A stretch of 64,000 nt of DNA from contig NC_071391.1 in assembly GCF_022682495.2 (NCBI RefSeq), forward strand, positions 123,547,896 to 123,611,895, read 5' to 3'. Source of the stretch: Desmodus rotundus (taxonomy: Eukaryota > Chordata > Mammalia > Chiroptera > Phyllostomidae). Both the position numbers and the translations under genes were made by a program. Positions 46,329-57,745 of this stretch are shown one piece after another (the first letter of the stretch is position 1; the number at the start of each line of letters is the position of its first letter). The notes beneath the pieces were generated by a model, which saw only the letters and a program-made list of their open reading frames with translations, was not told where the DNA came from and searched no databases.

Positions 46329-48004
46329 TTCATCATTATTCATATAGCTTTCTAAAAAGATAGATTGTTTAGGAATAGCTCTCATGGCTAAAGGAGTGGC
46401 TGCAGTAATGTGGAAAGAAGAAGGTGCTCAGGAGAACAATGGAAGGGAGAGAAGCCCAAGTCAATGAAGCCTGGGGTATGATTTTTCTCAGCAGATCTAG
46501 GCCAATGATTCTTAGTGAATTTGTAGGTAAATTGGGAGGGCTTAGGGGATTTAGAGTTATTAAAATTCATGACCCTTCTCCATGTTCTGGAAGAGACCTT
46601 GATACTCAATCCTTAGAAGCTCATCGTTGAAGACAGACACTGGAGAGGTGTCCTATCCTCAGGTGAGCTGAAGTCAGAAATTATTTACAGTTGCCTGCGA
46701 ACCAAAATAGACTCCAGATGCACCCTGATGCTCTCATGTCATGCCATCATGACAACAACTTGAAGCTCTCTAGGAACTTGTCATCCAAATCAAGTTCAGG
46801 TGCAAATGAGGCCCTCGGATATGCAGTTTCTTCAGTATGTTTTCTTTCTGAAGACCTGTGAACCAAAAAGAGAAGTTATCCGCCCACCTTCCCCCACAAC
46901 ACACTCTCATGAACAGTGGTGGAATAGACACTGGATAACTACTAAGGATGTTTCTATTCAAAAAGGGGGCGGGAGAGCCAGGACACACATGACCATCACT
47001 GGTCCATAGCCATCCATCCTGGCATATGTTGCCCATTCCGAGTTCTTTGTAACTGTTGGCCCTGCCTGTGGCCCTTGGTTCCATCTTCTGAGTTATTCTT
47101 TCTCTCGTCTAAGAGATGTCCTGTTTGTAACTGAGTGGGCTTATCATCCTGCTTCTTTCTTATAAAAAGGTAGGGACCCAAAGGCCTCCTTTCATTTTGT
47201 GCTCTATCTACCCCTTTCAGTCTAAACTAATACAGTTCCTTTAAAGACTTTGTTGGCTTGCTGAATATGAATTTATAATCTATTACATTAAACAAAAACC
47301 ATAAATAAGTCCTTCTCTCTCAGGCTCCTGGTGAGGCTGCTGTGTGACAACTTTTATTAATCTTTAGAAACCCAACTGTTTATCAGAGACAGTCTTGACC
47401 TTAAGATATTTAGAAGCTCTTCCATCTGTCTGAAAGGGTTTATGATGCATCCCCTTAACAAATGTCTTAACAAAGGGTTTTATGGTCAGTTTTTCTCAGA
47501 GATTTTTTTTTTTCACAGAAACTTAGATTTGATCTTTGCTGTGAAAGCGTTTCTTATTTTGAGAAATTGCTGTCTGAAGAGACTGGGAATGAGAAACAGA
47601 TTTAGTTTTTCAACCCAGCAAAGTCCTGGGTTCTTTATAGTTCCTCTAAATTTTGCCTGAGAACTGAAGTTTTTTTTTTCAGTTCCCCTCTCTCCTCTCA
47701 CAGTTTATCATAGGTAACAAGAAGACTGGTAACACTTTCAGTGTTCTTTTTAGAAATCTCCCTAGCTAGATCACCAAATTCTTTAAGTGCAGTTCCTATT
47801 TTCCATGCTGCCACAGGCCACATTATTGCCATATTTTAAGCCATTATCCAACAAAGATCTACTCTCCTCAAGGTTCCAGTAACATCACTGTTACATTCAG
47901 CCCTTAAGTTCTCACTGTTAGCCTTTAGAGTCTTGTTCCAAAACCAATGCCATGTGTTTTAGACTTTGTTACAACAGCGTCATACTTCTAGCACCAAATT
48001 TGTT
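46329..48004. other. Mostly unannotated; possible MaLR internal remnant
   Basis: From about 47,770 ('gctgccacaggccacattat' ... 'aaaccaatgccatgtgtttt', 'agcaccaaatttgttctggc') the sequence resembles antisense internal sequence of a MaLR-type retrotransposon. The 46.3-47.7 kb part gave no match that I can recognise. No coding frame of note. Confidence 0.3.
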
Positions 48005-49429
48005 CTGGCTTTCTTTGTTACAATAAAAATTCATACATACCTCAGTGGTATAAAATCACAATTATTTTATTGTGCTTATAGCTTATAGATTTTTAGGTCA
48101 AGAATTTGGAGTGGAGGTAGCACAGTTATCATCTGGAGTACCTCGTGGAAGACCTGGAAGGCCCCAACTTTAAACAAAGGGAAAGGCTGGGTCTACAAAG
48201 CAACTTGACTTTCAAGACTAATACTGCCTCTTTGGGATTGAGCAAATGGGCTTATATTTTTCTTTAGGTTGGTTTTCTAAATCATCTACTTTGTCTTTTA
48301 ATGCATTTCAAAAAGATTGTCTTGGGAGTGATGTCACAGGAACAGTGGTGTGAGTTATTCCTTTGGTCTCTCCCCTTGAAATTTCAACAATATGAACAGC
48401 TATAACCCAACAAAGGGTTCCCTGCTCATTGGACCAGCATACCTGAGAGACTCACACATTGAAACATCTAAAGGTGGGCAGATGAGAGTGAGCCCATATG
48501 GCAAGAAGGGAGAAAAACTGAGATGAAACATGGACGCAGCCCTGTATCTGGGAGCTCATGGCAGGCCTCAGCCTAGAGAGGAGAAGAATTGGGTTGTGGC
48601 TTGCACTCTCTTCTGCTGGGAGGAGCAAGGAGATTCAGTGGGCATTTGAGCAAGAGCGGGTAGTACGAGCTGTGGCTGAGCCTAGAAACCTGGGTGAGGA
48701 CACAGCACAGAGGTGTGGCCACAGTTGTTGGGAGGTCAGCATTCCAGACCAAGAAACAAAGCCATGGAGCCTGGCTGCCCTGTAACCTTCCAGAGCTCAC
48801 CTCCCTTTGCCCTTGGTGTTGGTTTTTTGAGTACATTATCTGCAAACCTGAGAACTAGTACTACAGAAGTACTTTTTACCCTGAGCAAAGGGTGCGCTCT
48901 GTGTATGATTGGTCCCAGGCTTAGGGCATAGGGTGGACCCCATGGAGTTTTGAGGTCACCATTACCAGGAGGAGAAAATAACACAGAAGGCTGCTGGGTT
49001 TCCCTCACACACCCCACTCTTACACATCATGCTACCCTGACAGCAGTGTCTGGCTGAGAGGGACAGCACTGGGATCTCATGGCTCTGTTGGCTTAGTCCC
49101 CTGAGACCAGGATGACCAGTCACAGAGGAGGCACCCACCTACCAGAAAACAACACCCCCAAGGAGATCTGAAAAGCCATAGAAGTTCAAGAGAGCTGAAA
49201 ATTTTGTGATTCAGTGCCACCTACTGGAAAGTAATAGAAAGACCTCTTTGTTTTAATTTGCTAGAAAAGTGCTATTCATACATAGATGCCTAGACAGACA
49301 AGGAATCCATCAAAAACCCTGAATAACCAAGATAGTGAGACAGCTCAGAAAGAAAATAAAAAATCTCGAGAACACAAACTTACAGACAGGGAGATATGTA
49401 ATATAAATAATAGATGATTCAAGATTGCA

Positions 49430-50220
49430 GTTCTGAAAAAACTCAATGATATGCAAGAAAACACAGTCAGACAGTTTAATGAACTTAGAAAACAAATCAA
49501 TGAACAAAATGAGTACTTTACCAAAGAGATTGGAACTTTAAAAAATAGCCAAACAGAAATTCTATAGGTGAAGACCTCAGTAAAAGGGATCAAGAATGGA
49601 CTATATGACATAGAAAATAAAGCAGACCGGGTGGAGGAAAGGATTAGTGATATTGAATGTTGACATCTAGAAATGATGCAGAGGGAAGAAGAGACTTGAA
49701 CAAAAAGAGAAATGAAAGAACTCTACAGGATCTATATGATACCATCAGAAAGAGCAACATAAGAATAATAAGCATACCAGAAGAAGAAGAGAGGGAGAAA
49801 GAAACAGAGAGCACATTCAAACAAATAGTTGATAAGAACTTCCCAAACCTATGGAAATAGCTAGATCCTTGAACCCAACAAGTAAATGGAACGCCTAATT
49901 ACCTCATTCCAAACAAGGCCGTCTCCAAGGCACATTGTATTAAAACTGTCAAAAATTAATGACAAAGAAAGAATTCTCAAGGCAGCTAGGGAACAGAAGA
50001 AAGTAATCTATAAAGGAAAGCCTGTTAGGTTATCATTGGAAATTCTATAAGCCAGAAGAGAGTGGAACCAAATATTCAAACTACTAAAGAGAGAAATTCC
50101 CAGCCAAGAATAATATATCCAACAAAGGTATCCTTCAGATATGAAGGAGAAATGAAGACTTTTCCAGACATACAGAAACTGAGGGAATTTACCACCAGAA
50201 ACCTTCATTGTAGGAAATAC
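49430..50220 (+). pseudogene. L1 ORF1 remnant
   Basis: A decayed ORF1 with several stops and frame changes. A piece at 49,657-49,860 keeps the RRM start (KSNIRIISIPEEEERE), and another at 50,062-50,406 keeps the C-terminal end (QPRIIYPTKVSFRYEGEMK). The coiled-coil part lies upstream, with in-frame stops. No functional protein can result. Confidence 0.8.
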
Positions 50221-50599
50221 TCAAGGGGGTTATTCTGCCTGCAACAAAGAATGAAAGGTCACAAAACTATGAGTAAATTCACTAACAAACTTAGAGCATA
50301 TACAGGAATAATTTGTGACAACAAAAACATAAAAGGGGGAGGGGATAGAGGTCTGAATTTGCAAAGGAGAATGGAGATCAGATGCATTCAAAAGAAAAAA
50401 GACTAATGTAAATATGAAACTTTCTTTTTCATAAACCTAATGGTTAACCATACACAAAAAACCAAGACTGAGACACATAGCTTAAAAAAAGAGGAGACAG
50501 AGGAAAGAAGTATGGAATACCACCAAACAAAAACAACAGATGAGAACACACAGGAAAAGAACAATGGAGGTACAGAGCTACCAGAAAACAAAAGATAAA

Positions 50600-51412
50600 A
50601 TGGCTACAAGAAATCCTCATACATCAATAATTACTCTAAATGTAAATGGACTGAATTCACTAATACAGACACACAGAGTAGGAGACTAGATCAAAAAACA
50701 AAACCCAACCATATGCTGCCTTCAGGAGACACATCTCAGCTGCATAGACAAAGGTAGATTAAAAGTGAAAGGTTGGAATATGATTCTCCAAGCAAATAAC
50801 ATCCACAGAAAGCAGGTGTAGCCATACTTGTATCTGGCAAAATAGATTTCAAGATAACAAAGGTAACAAGAGACAAAGGTGAGCATTTTATAATGATAAA
50901 GGGGATGTTACATCAAGAGATCATAACTCATCTTAATATATATGCACCCAATTAGGGAGAACCAAAATATATAAAGCAACTCCTAACAGAAATAAAGAGC
51001 AAAACAGACAAAAACATAATCATAGTTGTGGACCTTAATACTCATTGACAGCTGTAGGTAGATCATCCAAACAGAAAACCAGTAAGGAAATATTAGCCTT
51101 AAATGACACATTAGACCAAAGGACATAATTGACATTACAGAGCCTTTCATCCCAGAACATCAGATTATACCTTCTTCTCCAATGCACATGGAACATTCTC
51201 AAAGACAGACCATATATTGGGACACAAAACTAGTCTCAACAAATTCAAGAAAATTGAAATTATACTGAGCATATTCTCTGACCACCATACTTTGAAATTA
51301 GAAACCAGTTGCAAAAAAGGAAGCAAAGAAACCCACAAATATGAATATGTGGAGATTAAAAAACATACTACTAAAAATGACTGGGTCAAAGAAGAAATAA
51401 AAGGTGAGATCA
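50600..51412 (+). pseudogene. L1 ORF2 endonuclease remnant, RT deleted
   Basis: ORF2 begins ATGGCTACAAGAAATCC and keeps endonuclease landmarks (NVNGLNS after the start; LQETHL near 50,730; IGTQN-like region near 51,217 with SDHH at about 51,277). Several stops interrupt it. At about 51,412 the frame passes from the post-endonuclease region (NDWVKEEIKGEIK) straight to the C-terminal end of ORF2, so roughly the whole RT and linker are absent. Confidence 0.8.
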
Positions 51413-51959
51413 AATTGAGTTACCATATGACCTAGCAATCCCTGTCCTGGGTATCTATCTGAAAAACTTGAAAACATTTGTTTGCAAAGATACATGCATC
51501 CTATGTTCATTACAACATTATTTACAGTGGCCAAGATGTCCTTCAATAGAGGATTGGATAAAGAAGATGAGGTACATATATATACTATGCAACACTACTC
51601 AGCCATAAGGAAATATGAAATACTGCCATTTGCGACAACATGGATGGACCTTGACAGTATTATGCAAAACAACATAAGTCAGAAAAAGCCAAGAACCATA
51701 TAATTTCACTCATATGTGGGATATAAAACTAAAATTCATAGACACATAAAACAGTATGGTGGTTACCAGAGGGAAAGGGGTGGGAGGATAGTAAAAGGTA
51801 AAGGGGGCCCAATGTATGGTGATGGAAGATGATTTGACTTTGGTTGGTGGATACTCAATGCAATATACAGACCATGTATCATAGAAATGCACACCTTAAA
51901 CCTATATGATCTTACTAACCAATATTGCCCCACTAAATTTAATTTCTTTAAAAAGGGAA

Positions 51960-52410
51960 AAGATTTGGAAAGGGCACAGGAGGATAGGCTGTTTTCTGCT
52001 CTGTTATGCCTGAGGCCTCTGTTGGTAAGACTTGAAGGGTTGAGGGTTGGAGGATCCACTTCTAAGATTGAATCTTTTGTTCACATGCCTGGTACCTGAG
52101 CTGAGATGACTTAAAGGCTTAGTTGGAGTTGGTTGAAATACCTCCGTATGACCTCTCTTTGTGGCTTGTGCTTCTTGGCAGCTTTGTGCTGGGTCCTGGG
52201 AGGGAGTGTCTTGTGAGGGGGCCTCCAGTGTTCAAGCATTCCAAGTACAAGGGTCTGGCACAGTTTGCATGACTCCTTTTCACTTAACCTCAGGAGTCAC
52301 ATGGCATTGTTTCCACCAAACTCTATTGTTAGTGATTACAAGTCTGCTCAGATTCAGAGGAAGGGAAGAGTATCAAAGAATTTGGGGTTAATGTTTTAAA
52401 ACTACCACAG
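51960..52410 (-). repeat. Old interspersed repeat, probably LTR class
   Basis: 'ttgaagggttgagggttgga', 'tgcctggtacctgagctgag', 'ttgtggcttgtgcttcttgg' match the same broad family as 27,070-27,580. A similar scrap precedes the L1 at 48,005-48,120 ('cagtggtataaaatcacaat', 'ttattttattgtgcttatag'), so the L1 may have landed in or beside this repeat. Confidence 0.45.
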
Positions 52411-52550
52411 TGATGGTAAAATCAGAGGGAAGTGTAGACTGGCTCCATGATCCAGTAACTTCTCCTTAACTCTCCCCATCCTGTATCCAGGAGTTTCTCC
52501 TTCCAGGGCCAAATTGCAGGTTGCAAGATATTATTTAACGAAGGGAATTT

Positions 52551-53940
52551 GAGAAGATGGAGGTGTAAGTACATACGCTTTGCTTCCTTGCACAACCAAA
52601 AGAAGGATAACAACCAATTTTAAAACAAAAAACAACCAGAACTGCCAGAAAATTGAACAGTATGGAAGTCTGACAACCAAGGAGTTAAAGAAGAAACATT
52701 CATCCAGACTGGTGTGCCCAAAGAAATATGGCCCAAATGAAAGAACAGATAAAAGCCCCCCAAAAGAACTAAATCAGATGCACAGTTCAAAACACTGGTA
52801 ATCAGGATGCTTACAGAAATGGTTGAGTATCATTGCAAAATAGAAGAAAAAGTGAAGACTATGAAAAGTGAAATACAGAAAAATATACAGGGAACCAACA
52901 GTGAAGGGAAGGAAACTGGGACTCAAGTCAATGATTTGGAACAGAAGGAAGAAATAAACATTCGACTAGAACAGAATGAAGAAACAAGAATTCAAAAAAA
53001 TGAGGAGAGGCTTAGGAACCTCTGAAACAACTTTAAATATTCCAACATCCAAATCATAGGGGTGCCAGAAGGAGAAGCGGAAGACCAAGAAATTGAAAAC
53101 TTATTTGAAAAAATATGAAGGGAAAGTTTCCCAATCTGGCAAAGGAAATAGACATGCAAGTCCAGGAAGCTGAGAGAGTCCCAAAGAAGTTGGATCCAAG
53201 GAGGAACATACCAAGGCACATCATAATTAAATTATCCAAGATTAAAGATAAGGAGAAAATCTTAAAAGCAGCAAGAGAAAAGGAGAGAGTTACCTACAAA
53301 GGAGTTCCCATTAGACCATCAGCTGATTTCTCAAGACAAAGCTTGCAGGCAAGAAGCAGCTGGAAAGAAGTATTTGAAGTCATGAAAGGCAAGGACCTAC
53401 ATCCAAGATTATTCTATCCAACAAAGCTATCATTTAGAATGGAAGGACAGATAAAGTGATACCCAGATAAGGTCAAATTAAAGGAGTTCATCATCACCAA
53501 GACCTTATTATATGAAATATTAAAGGGACTTATCTAAGAAAAAGAAGATGATCAAAACTATGAACAATAAAATGACAAAAACCTCACAACTATCAACAAC
53601 TGAACCTAACAAAAACAAAAACAAACTAAGCAAACTAGAACAGGAACAGAATCACATAAATGGAGATCACATGGAGGGTTATCAGCAGTGAGGGCAAGGG
53701 CGGAGAATGGAAGAAAAGGTACAGGGAATAAGAAGCATAATTTGTAGGTACAAAAGAGACAGGGCGGGTAAGAATAGTATAGGAAATGAAGAAGTGAAAG
53801 AACTTGTATGTATGACCCATGGACATGAACTAAGGAGGGGGAATGCTGGAAGGAGAGAAGGGGACAGATGGGGATAAAGGGAGAAAAAACATGGGACAAC
53901 TGTAATAGCGTAATCAAAAAAATATACTTAAAAAAATAAA
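52551..53940 (+). mobile_element. Decayed HAL1-like element (ORF1 only)
   Basis: Starts 'gagaagatggaggtgtaagt' (a mutated form of the YY1-type start), has a 5' UTR of only about 175 bp, an ORF1 relic (52,728-53,537) and a 3' UTR ending 'gggacaactgtaatagcgta' plus A-rich tail. That is the same 3' end as the element at 35.9 kb. There is no ORF2. No convincing TSD was found. Confidence 0.85.
52728..53537 (+). pseudogene. HAL1 ORF1 remnant
   Basis: The frame begins ATGGCCCAAATGAAAG and is broken by several stops and frameshifts (open pieces at 52,807-53,025 and 53,115-53,459). The second piece keeps the full C-terminal domain (RHIIIKLSKIKDKEKILKA, YKGVPIRPSADFSR, KDLHPRLFYPTKL), which is what the copy at 36.2 kb lacks. 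The coiled coil is recognisable as Glu/Lys-rich sequence. Confidence 0.85.
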
Positions 53941-54925
53941 GGATGAGAGCGTTTCTATCCAAAGATGGTATTATTATTTCCTTCCTTTTACTAATGGTCT
54001 TCTACTTATTTTTCTCATCTTCCTCCTCTTCTTTTTCTTTTCATCCTCTTCCTTCCTCTAGTTTTCTTCCCCCTTCCTTCTCCCTTCTTCATCACCAGGC
54101 AACATATATTGGGCATCCTTTAGTATATGCCTTTATTTTATTGTGTTGTTGTTTTCTAAATATTTTTGTGGTGGTTGTTGGCTCTAAAGACCATCTGAAA
54201 TCTATAACATATCTCAAGCTGTAAAATCTGAAAAGAGGACAAGAACACAATAGAGAAAATAAATAGAATAAAAAAGTAGAATGAATGTTGGAGAGCATTT
54301 TTATCCTGTGAGTGCATTGTATCAGTAAGGAGTAAAATTGAAGGAAATTCTTTTAAAGCAATATATAGTCTCTTGTTTTAACTTCCAGGGAGATAAAGTA
54401 GGAGAAGCCATTTGTGCTCCCCAGTTTCCCAAGGTACCCAGCACATGATATTTCTTGTAGAAATGAGAGAAGGAAACCACTAAACTCACACAGATCTTCT
54501 TGCACTGCTGGTGCAAATCACATAAAATATGAGTGGAATTGGGGGAGGTGTATTGGCCAGGAGAATCTGTGAGTACAAATTCATGGTACACACATCTTGA
54601 GCTTTAACAGGCATTTGTCAGTCGTGCATGCTAATGGAGTATAATGACATTGATACTCACGTAGCATTATTTTAGGGTTATGTTTTGCTTACCCCATATT
54701 ATTTGCACCTATGATAATTTTTATTGTAAGGAGTAAATCAGGACTCATCTAGATAGCAGGTAATTAGTAATCAGCTTAATATTTAAAACTTTAAACTGAT
54801 AATTTACTTAAGTGGAGAAAGATTCCATATCTTTGCAAAACATAGGAGACATTTTAAAATTCAGAGGTGAACTAGGTGAGACAGGATGGCTCACGTAACT
54901 CAAAGAGCTTGCTCACAAAAATCCA
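53941..54925. other. Unannotated sequence
   Basis: A pyrimidine-rich run (53,975-54,090) is the only compositional feature. Confidence 0.45.
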
Positions 54926-54929
54926 CAAA

Positions 54930-55125
54930 AATTAAAAATGTCAATGCAGAATGACTGCCTTGAGATTCTTCTGCCCTATGCTCCCTTAACGCCCATTATG
55001 TGCTCTACTCTAACACTTTTAAGACATGAATATAATGATTTACATTGTCCGGAAGCTCCTTGGGAACATTCGATCTTCTTTGTTTACCTCTATAACCTCA
55101 GCACACATTTGCTGAATAAATGAAC
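54930..55125 (+). repeat. L2 LINE 3' end
   Basis: 'cattatgtgctctactctaa', 'gaagctccttgggaacattc' and 'catttgctgaataaatgaac' are in L2 order. Confidence 0.75.
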
Positions 55126-55164
55126 TAGACACCAGGGCTTGAGAATTTTGTCCTTTACTTAATC

Positions 55165-55440
55165 ATTGACACTCTATGGTAGTGAACGATTCCTGATTGT
55201 TGCAATTCGCCATACCTTGCTTCATGCTCCAGGAATACTTTGTGTGTCCCTCTGTCAGCACTTGTCTCATCATTGGAATTATTTGCTTATTTCTTTGTGT
55301 GTGGCAATAGCCTGGGAACTCCTGGTGGGCAAAACTCATCATTAATCCACCAGGCTGGGCATGGTGCTTGGAATTCAGCAAGTATTTGTGGAATGGTTCA
55401 ATGAATGAATGATTTTCTCTCTCTGCTTTTCCTTGAAACA
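55165..55440 (+). repeat. Second L2 LINE 3' end
   Basis: 'aatagcctgggaactcctgg', 'gggcatggtgcttggaattc' and 'ggttcaatgaatgaatg' identify another L2 end directly after the first. Confidence 0.7.
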
Positions 55441-55683
55441 AAAGACATTATGTCTCCTAAGATCTTTTTACTTTAAGCAGTATAAGAGCCTTTGTATGAG
55501 TGCAAGGTATCATAATGTAATAATCAACTTAGCTTGTTAAGGATCCCTTTGTATTATTTTCATTAAATACTCATTTAAACCCTTTATTTTATATGTAAAT
55601 AAGTGAGATTAAGATATTCAGCACCTATTAGTAGTTTTAGTAATAGTAGCAGTAGTACTGGAAATATTTTTAGGCATTTATAA
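55441..55683. other. Unannotated AT-rich sequence
   Basis: Nothing recognised. Confidence 0.45.
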
Positions 55684-55696
55684 AACATCTCTGGTT

Positions 55697-55761
55697 AGCT
55701 TTGCGCAGTGGCAGTATCGTAGCCAATGAGGTTTATCCGAGGTGCGATTATTACTAATTAG
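55697..55761 (+). pseudogene. RNU4 pseudogene: 3'-truncated U4 snRNA retropseudogene
   Basis: Starts agctttgcgcagtggcagta, continues tcgtagccaatgaggtttat and ccgaggtgcgattattacta, and stops after aatta: the first ~64 nt of U4 snRNA with a few changes. U4 pairs with U6 in the spliceosome; this copy lacks the rest of the molecule. An exact 15-bp TSD (aacatctctggttag, 55684-55698 and 55762-55776) brackets it and there is no poly(A). The 'ag' at the left border is shared by TSD and U4. This is the structure of tailless, L1-mediated snRNA retropseudogenes. No snRNA promoter elements were found upstream. Confidence 0.93.
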
Positions 55762-55888
55762 AACATCTCTGGTTAGATGATACAAATATATATGTTAAAT
55801 TAGGTTATCATTATTATTATTAAGTCTGTTCATGTCTAGTTTGTTGATGACTGAAATCCAACAGCAACCATTAGAAAATTTTTTCTTA

Positions 55889-56117
55889 TTTTATTTTTTA
55901 AAAGATTTTTAAAATTTATTTTTAGAAAGAGGGGGAGGGAGGGAGAAAAAGAGGGAAAGAAACATTGATGTGTGAGAAAAACAATCAGTTGCCTCTCTCA
56001 TGCCTCCAACTGGGGACCTGGCCTGCAACCCAGGCATGTGCCCTGACCGGGAATCAAACCAGTGACCTTTCAGCTGGTAGGCCAGTGCTCAATTGACTGA
56101 ACCACACCAGCCAGGGC
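55889..56117 (-). mobile_element. VES SINE, antisense
   Basis: 'gaaacattgatgtgtgagaa', 'gcatgtgccctgaccgggaa', 'tgaaccacaccagccagggc' in reverse order. The A-rich tail is at the low-coordinate side. Flanks 'agaaaattttttctta' and 'agaaaaaattattcta' may be a worn TSD. Confidence 0.95.
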
Positions 56118-56194
56118 AGAAAAAATTATTCTAATAAATACTAATTAGATATTTCCTCTTTTTGAAAACTTCACTGCATATTTTCACAGAAAAA

Positions 56195-56418
56195 ATTATA
56201 ATTATTTCCATTTTTTGAGCATTAGGTTCTTTATCCCATGTGAGGCAATTCATATCATTTATTAGGTAGAAGTCATTATACTCATTTTATAGTTGAGAAA
56301 CTGAGGCTGAGAGAGGAGAATTATTTGTCTCAGGCCAGCAGTAATAAGTAGCAGAGCTAGGAGTCAAACCTGGGTCTCTCAGATTCCAAACCTGTTGTCT
56401 TAGCAAGATGCCTCTTCC
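56195..56418 (-). repeat. MIR SINE, antisense
   Basis: 'tatactcattttatagttga', 'gaaactgaggctgagagagg' and 'agcagagctaggagtcaaac' form an almost complete reverse MIR. Confidence 0.88.
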
Positions 56419-57179
56419 CCAAAATTTCAGGCTGAAGTCTTGTGTCAGTAAATTGAATATAAATGTAAATAATCTCATGAAATCAATAGTGCTAAGGACA
56501 TTCACAGGTAATTTTCTGTTTTTTCTACACAGAGATATAAAAGCCCCCAGATATCTTTAAAATAATAATTTTTCTCTTGGAAAGTGGTAGTTACCTTAAG
56601 AAGCTTGATCTGATTCAGGTTCATTTTTTTTGGCAAGAATACTTTATTGGTCAAACTCTGCATTTCATCCAAGTATCTGATGATCTCTGTTTTGTGAAAT
56701 TAGCGGCCATTACTGCATTAGGAATTTGCAAAGTGCTGATATTCTAATGGCTTTATCTGTCTTCATTTGCTAGATGGAATACTCCTATAAAGAGAAACTC
56801 TCTCATCAATAACCTGAGGTACAGTTCTTTTAGAAAAGGCAGATAGATTAAATGCATGATTTACTTCCCTGTATCTATCAGTTTTCAGAATAATGGATTT
56901 GTTTTCTAGCATGCTCCAAAGGAGACCAACCAGGTTGTATCTGGGGTTTGTGTGTGTGTGTGTTATTATGCACTTACAGATTTTTAACCTATTTGTTGTA
57001 TTTCAGTCCATTACAGTTATTATTCTGTTGATACTCAAACTTGAAAATGAACATAAAATTTAAAAATTGGATCAGTTAAGGATTATTACATTACAAATGG
57101 TTTTCCTTCATAGAATTTATTTACATAAAAAGCTTTCCTGTGTAGTTACACTTGATTTTTCAGGAATACATCTAAGGCC
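56419..57179. other. Unannotated sequence
   Basis: A short (GT)n at 56,947-56,962. Nothing else recognised. Confidence 0.45.
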
Positions 57180-57745
57180 TTAAGTGGATTGAACCTGCAC
57201 GGAGGACTCATACATATTCACTTAAATGAATGTGTCTGTGTGTATCTCTGGACGGTACATGGTATCCTAAGGAGGGATTACATGTCCACCTTTATGAAAG
57301 AGATCCCGAGTCACTGCTTGGGGCTAGGACTGTTTCTGAGGTGGCAGACAGTCTGCAGCAGTCCTTCCGACCTTAAACATGAGCACAGCATCTGAATACA
57401 TTCTTCCGCTAGGACCACAGGAGGGGAGCGAGGCGAACATTAAACGATTTGTCAGGTTTACGTGCATTTTCATAGTATTCCTATCAAAGAAATTTGTCAT
57501 AAGTGTCAAATTGCTGGGGGTTTTTTTTCCCAGTGACTCAAAGGTTTTATGGGGACTTCTGTTGTTATTTACATGTATGTGGAGAAAATTGCAATCTGTG
57601 AGTAATTTGAGAAATTCCAACAGTTTCAGCAGTAGTCATCCAGACGTCGAATGGGTTTCGAATACAGCATTCCCGTGCAGCGCTGCATATATAATGTATG
57701 TGCAGCGTATGCTGAGGTCTTTTTCAAAATATTTACATTAAACCT
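57180..57745 (+). other. Candidate conserved block with 120-codon frame
   Basis: The + frame 57,379-57,741 is open for 120 codons and carries many retained CpGs ('ggagcgaggcgaac', 'aaacgattt', 'gacgtcgaatgggtttcgaa'). The predicted peptide has a hydrophobic stretch but no recognised family, and the antisense frame is also open for 98 codons. It could equally be a conserved noncoding element. No splice structure was demonstrated. Confidence 0.2.

Larger units (their letters stand above)
48320..51957 (+). mobile_element. Old near full-span L1 lacking the RT region
   Basis: In order: 5' UTR-like sequence to about 49,300, decayed ORF1 (about 49,430-50,220), ORF2 start at 50,600 with the endonuclease region, an abrupt jump near 51,412, the ORF2 C terminus, and a 3' UTR ('cctatatgatcttactaacc', 'ccccactaaatttaattt'). 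The reverse transcriptase core and most of ORF2 are missing. Flanks aaaagattg (48311) and aaaagattt (51958) may be a weak TSD. The copy is heavily mutated and cannot move. Confidence 0.85.
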
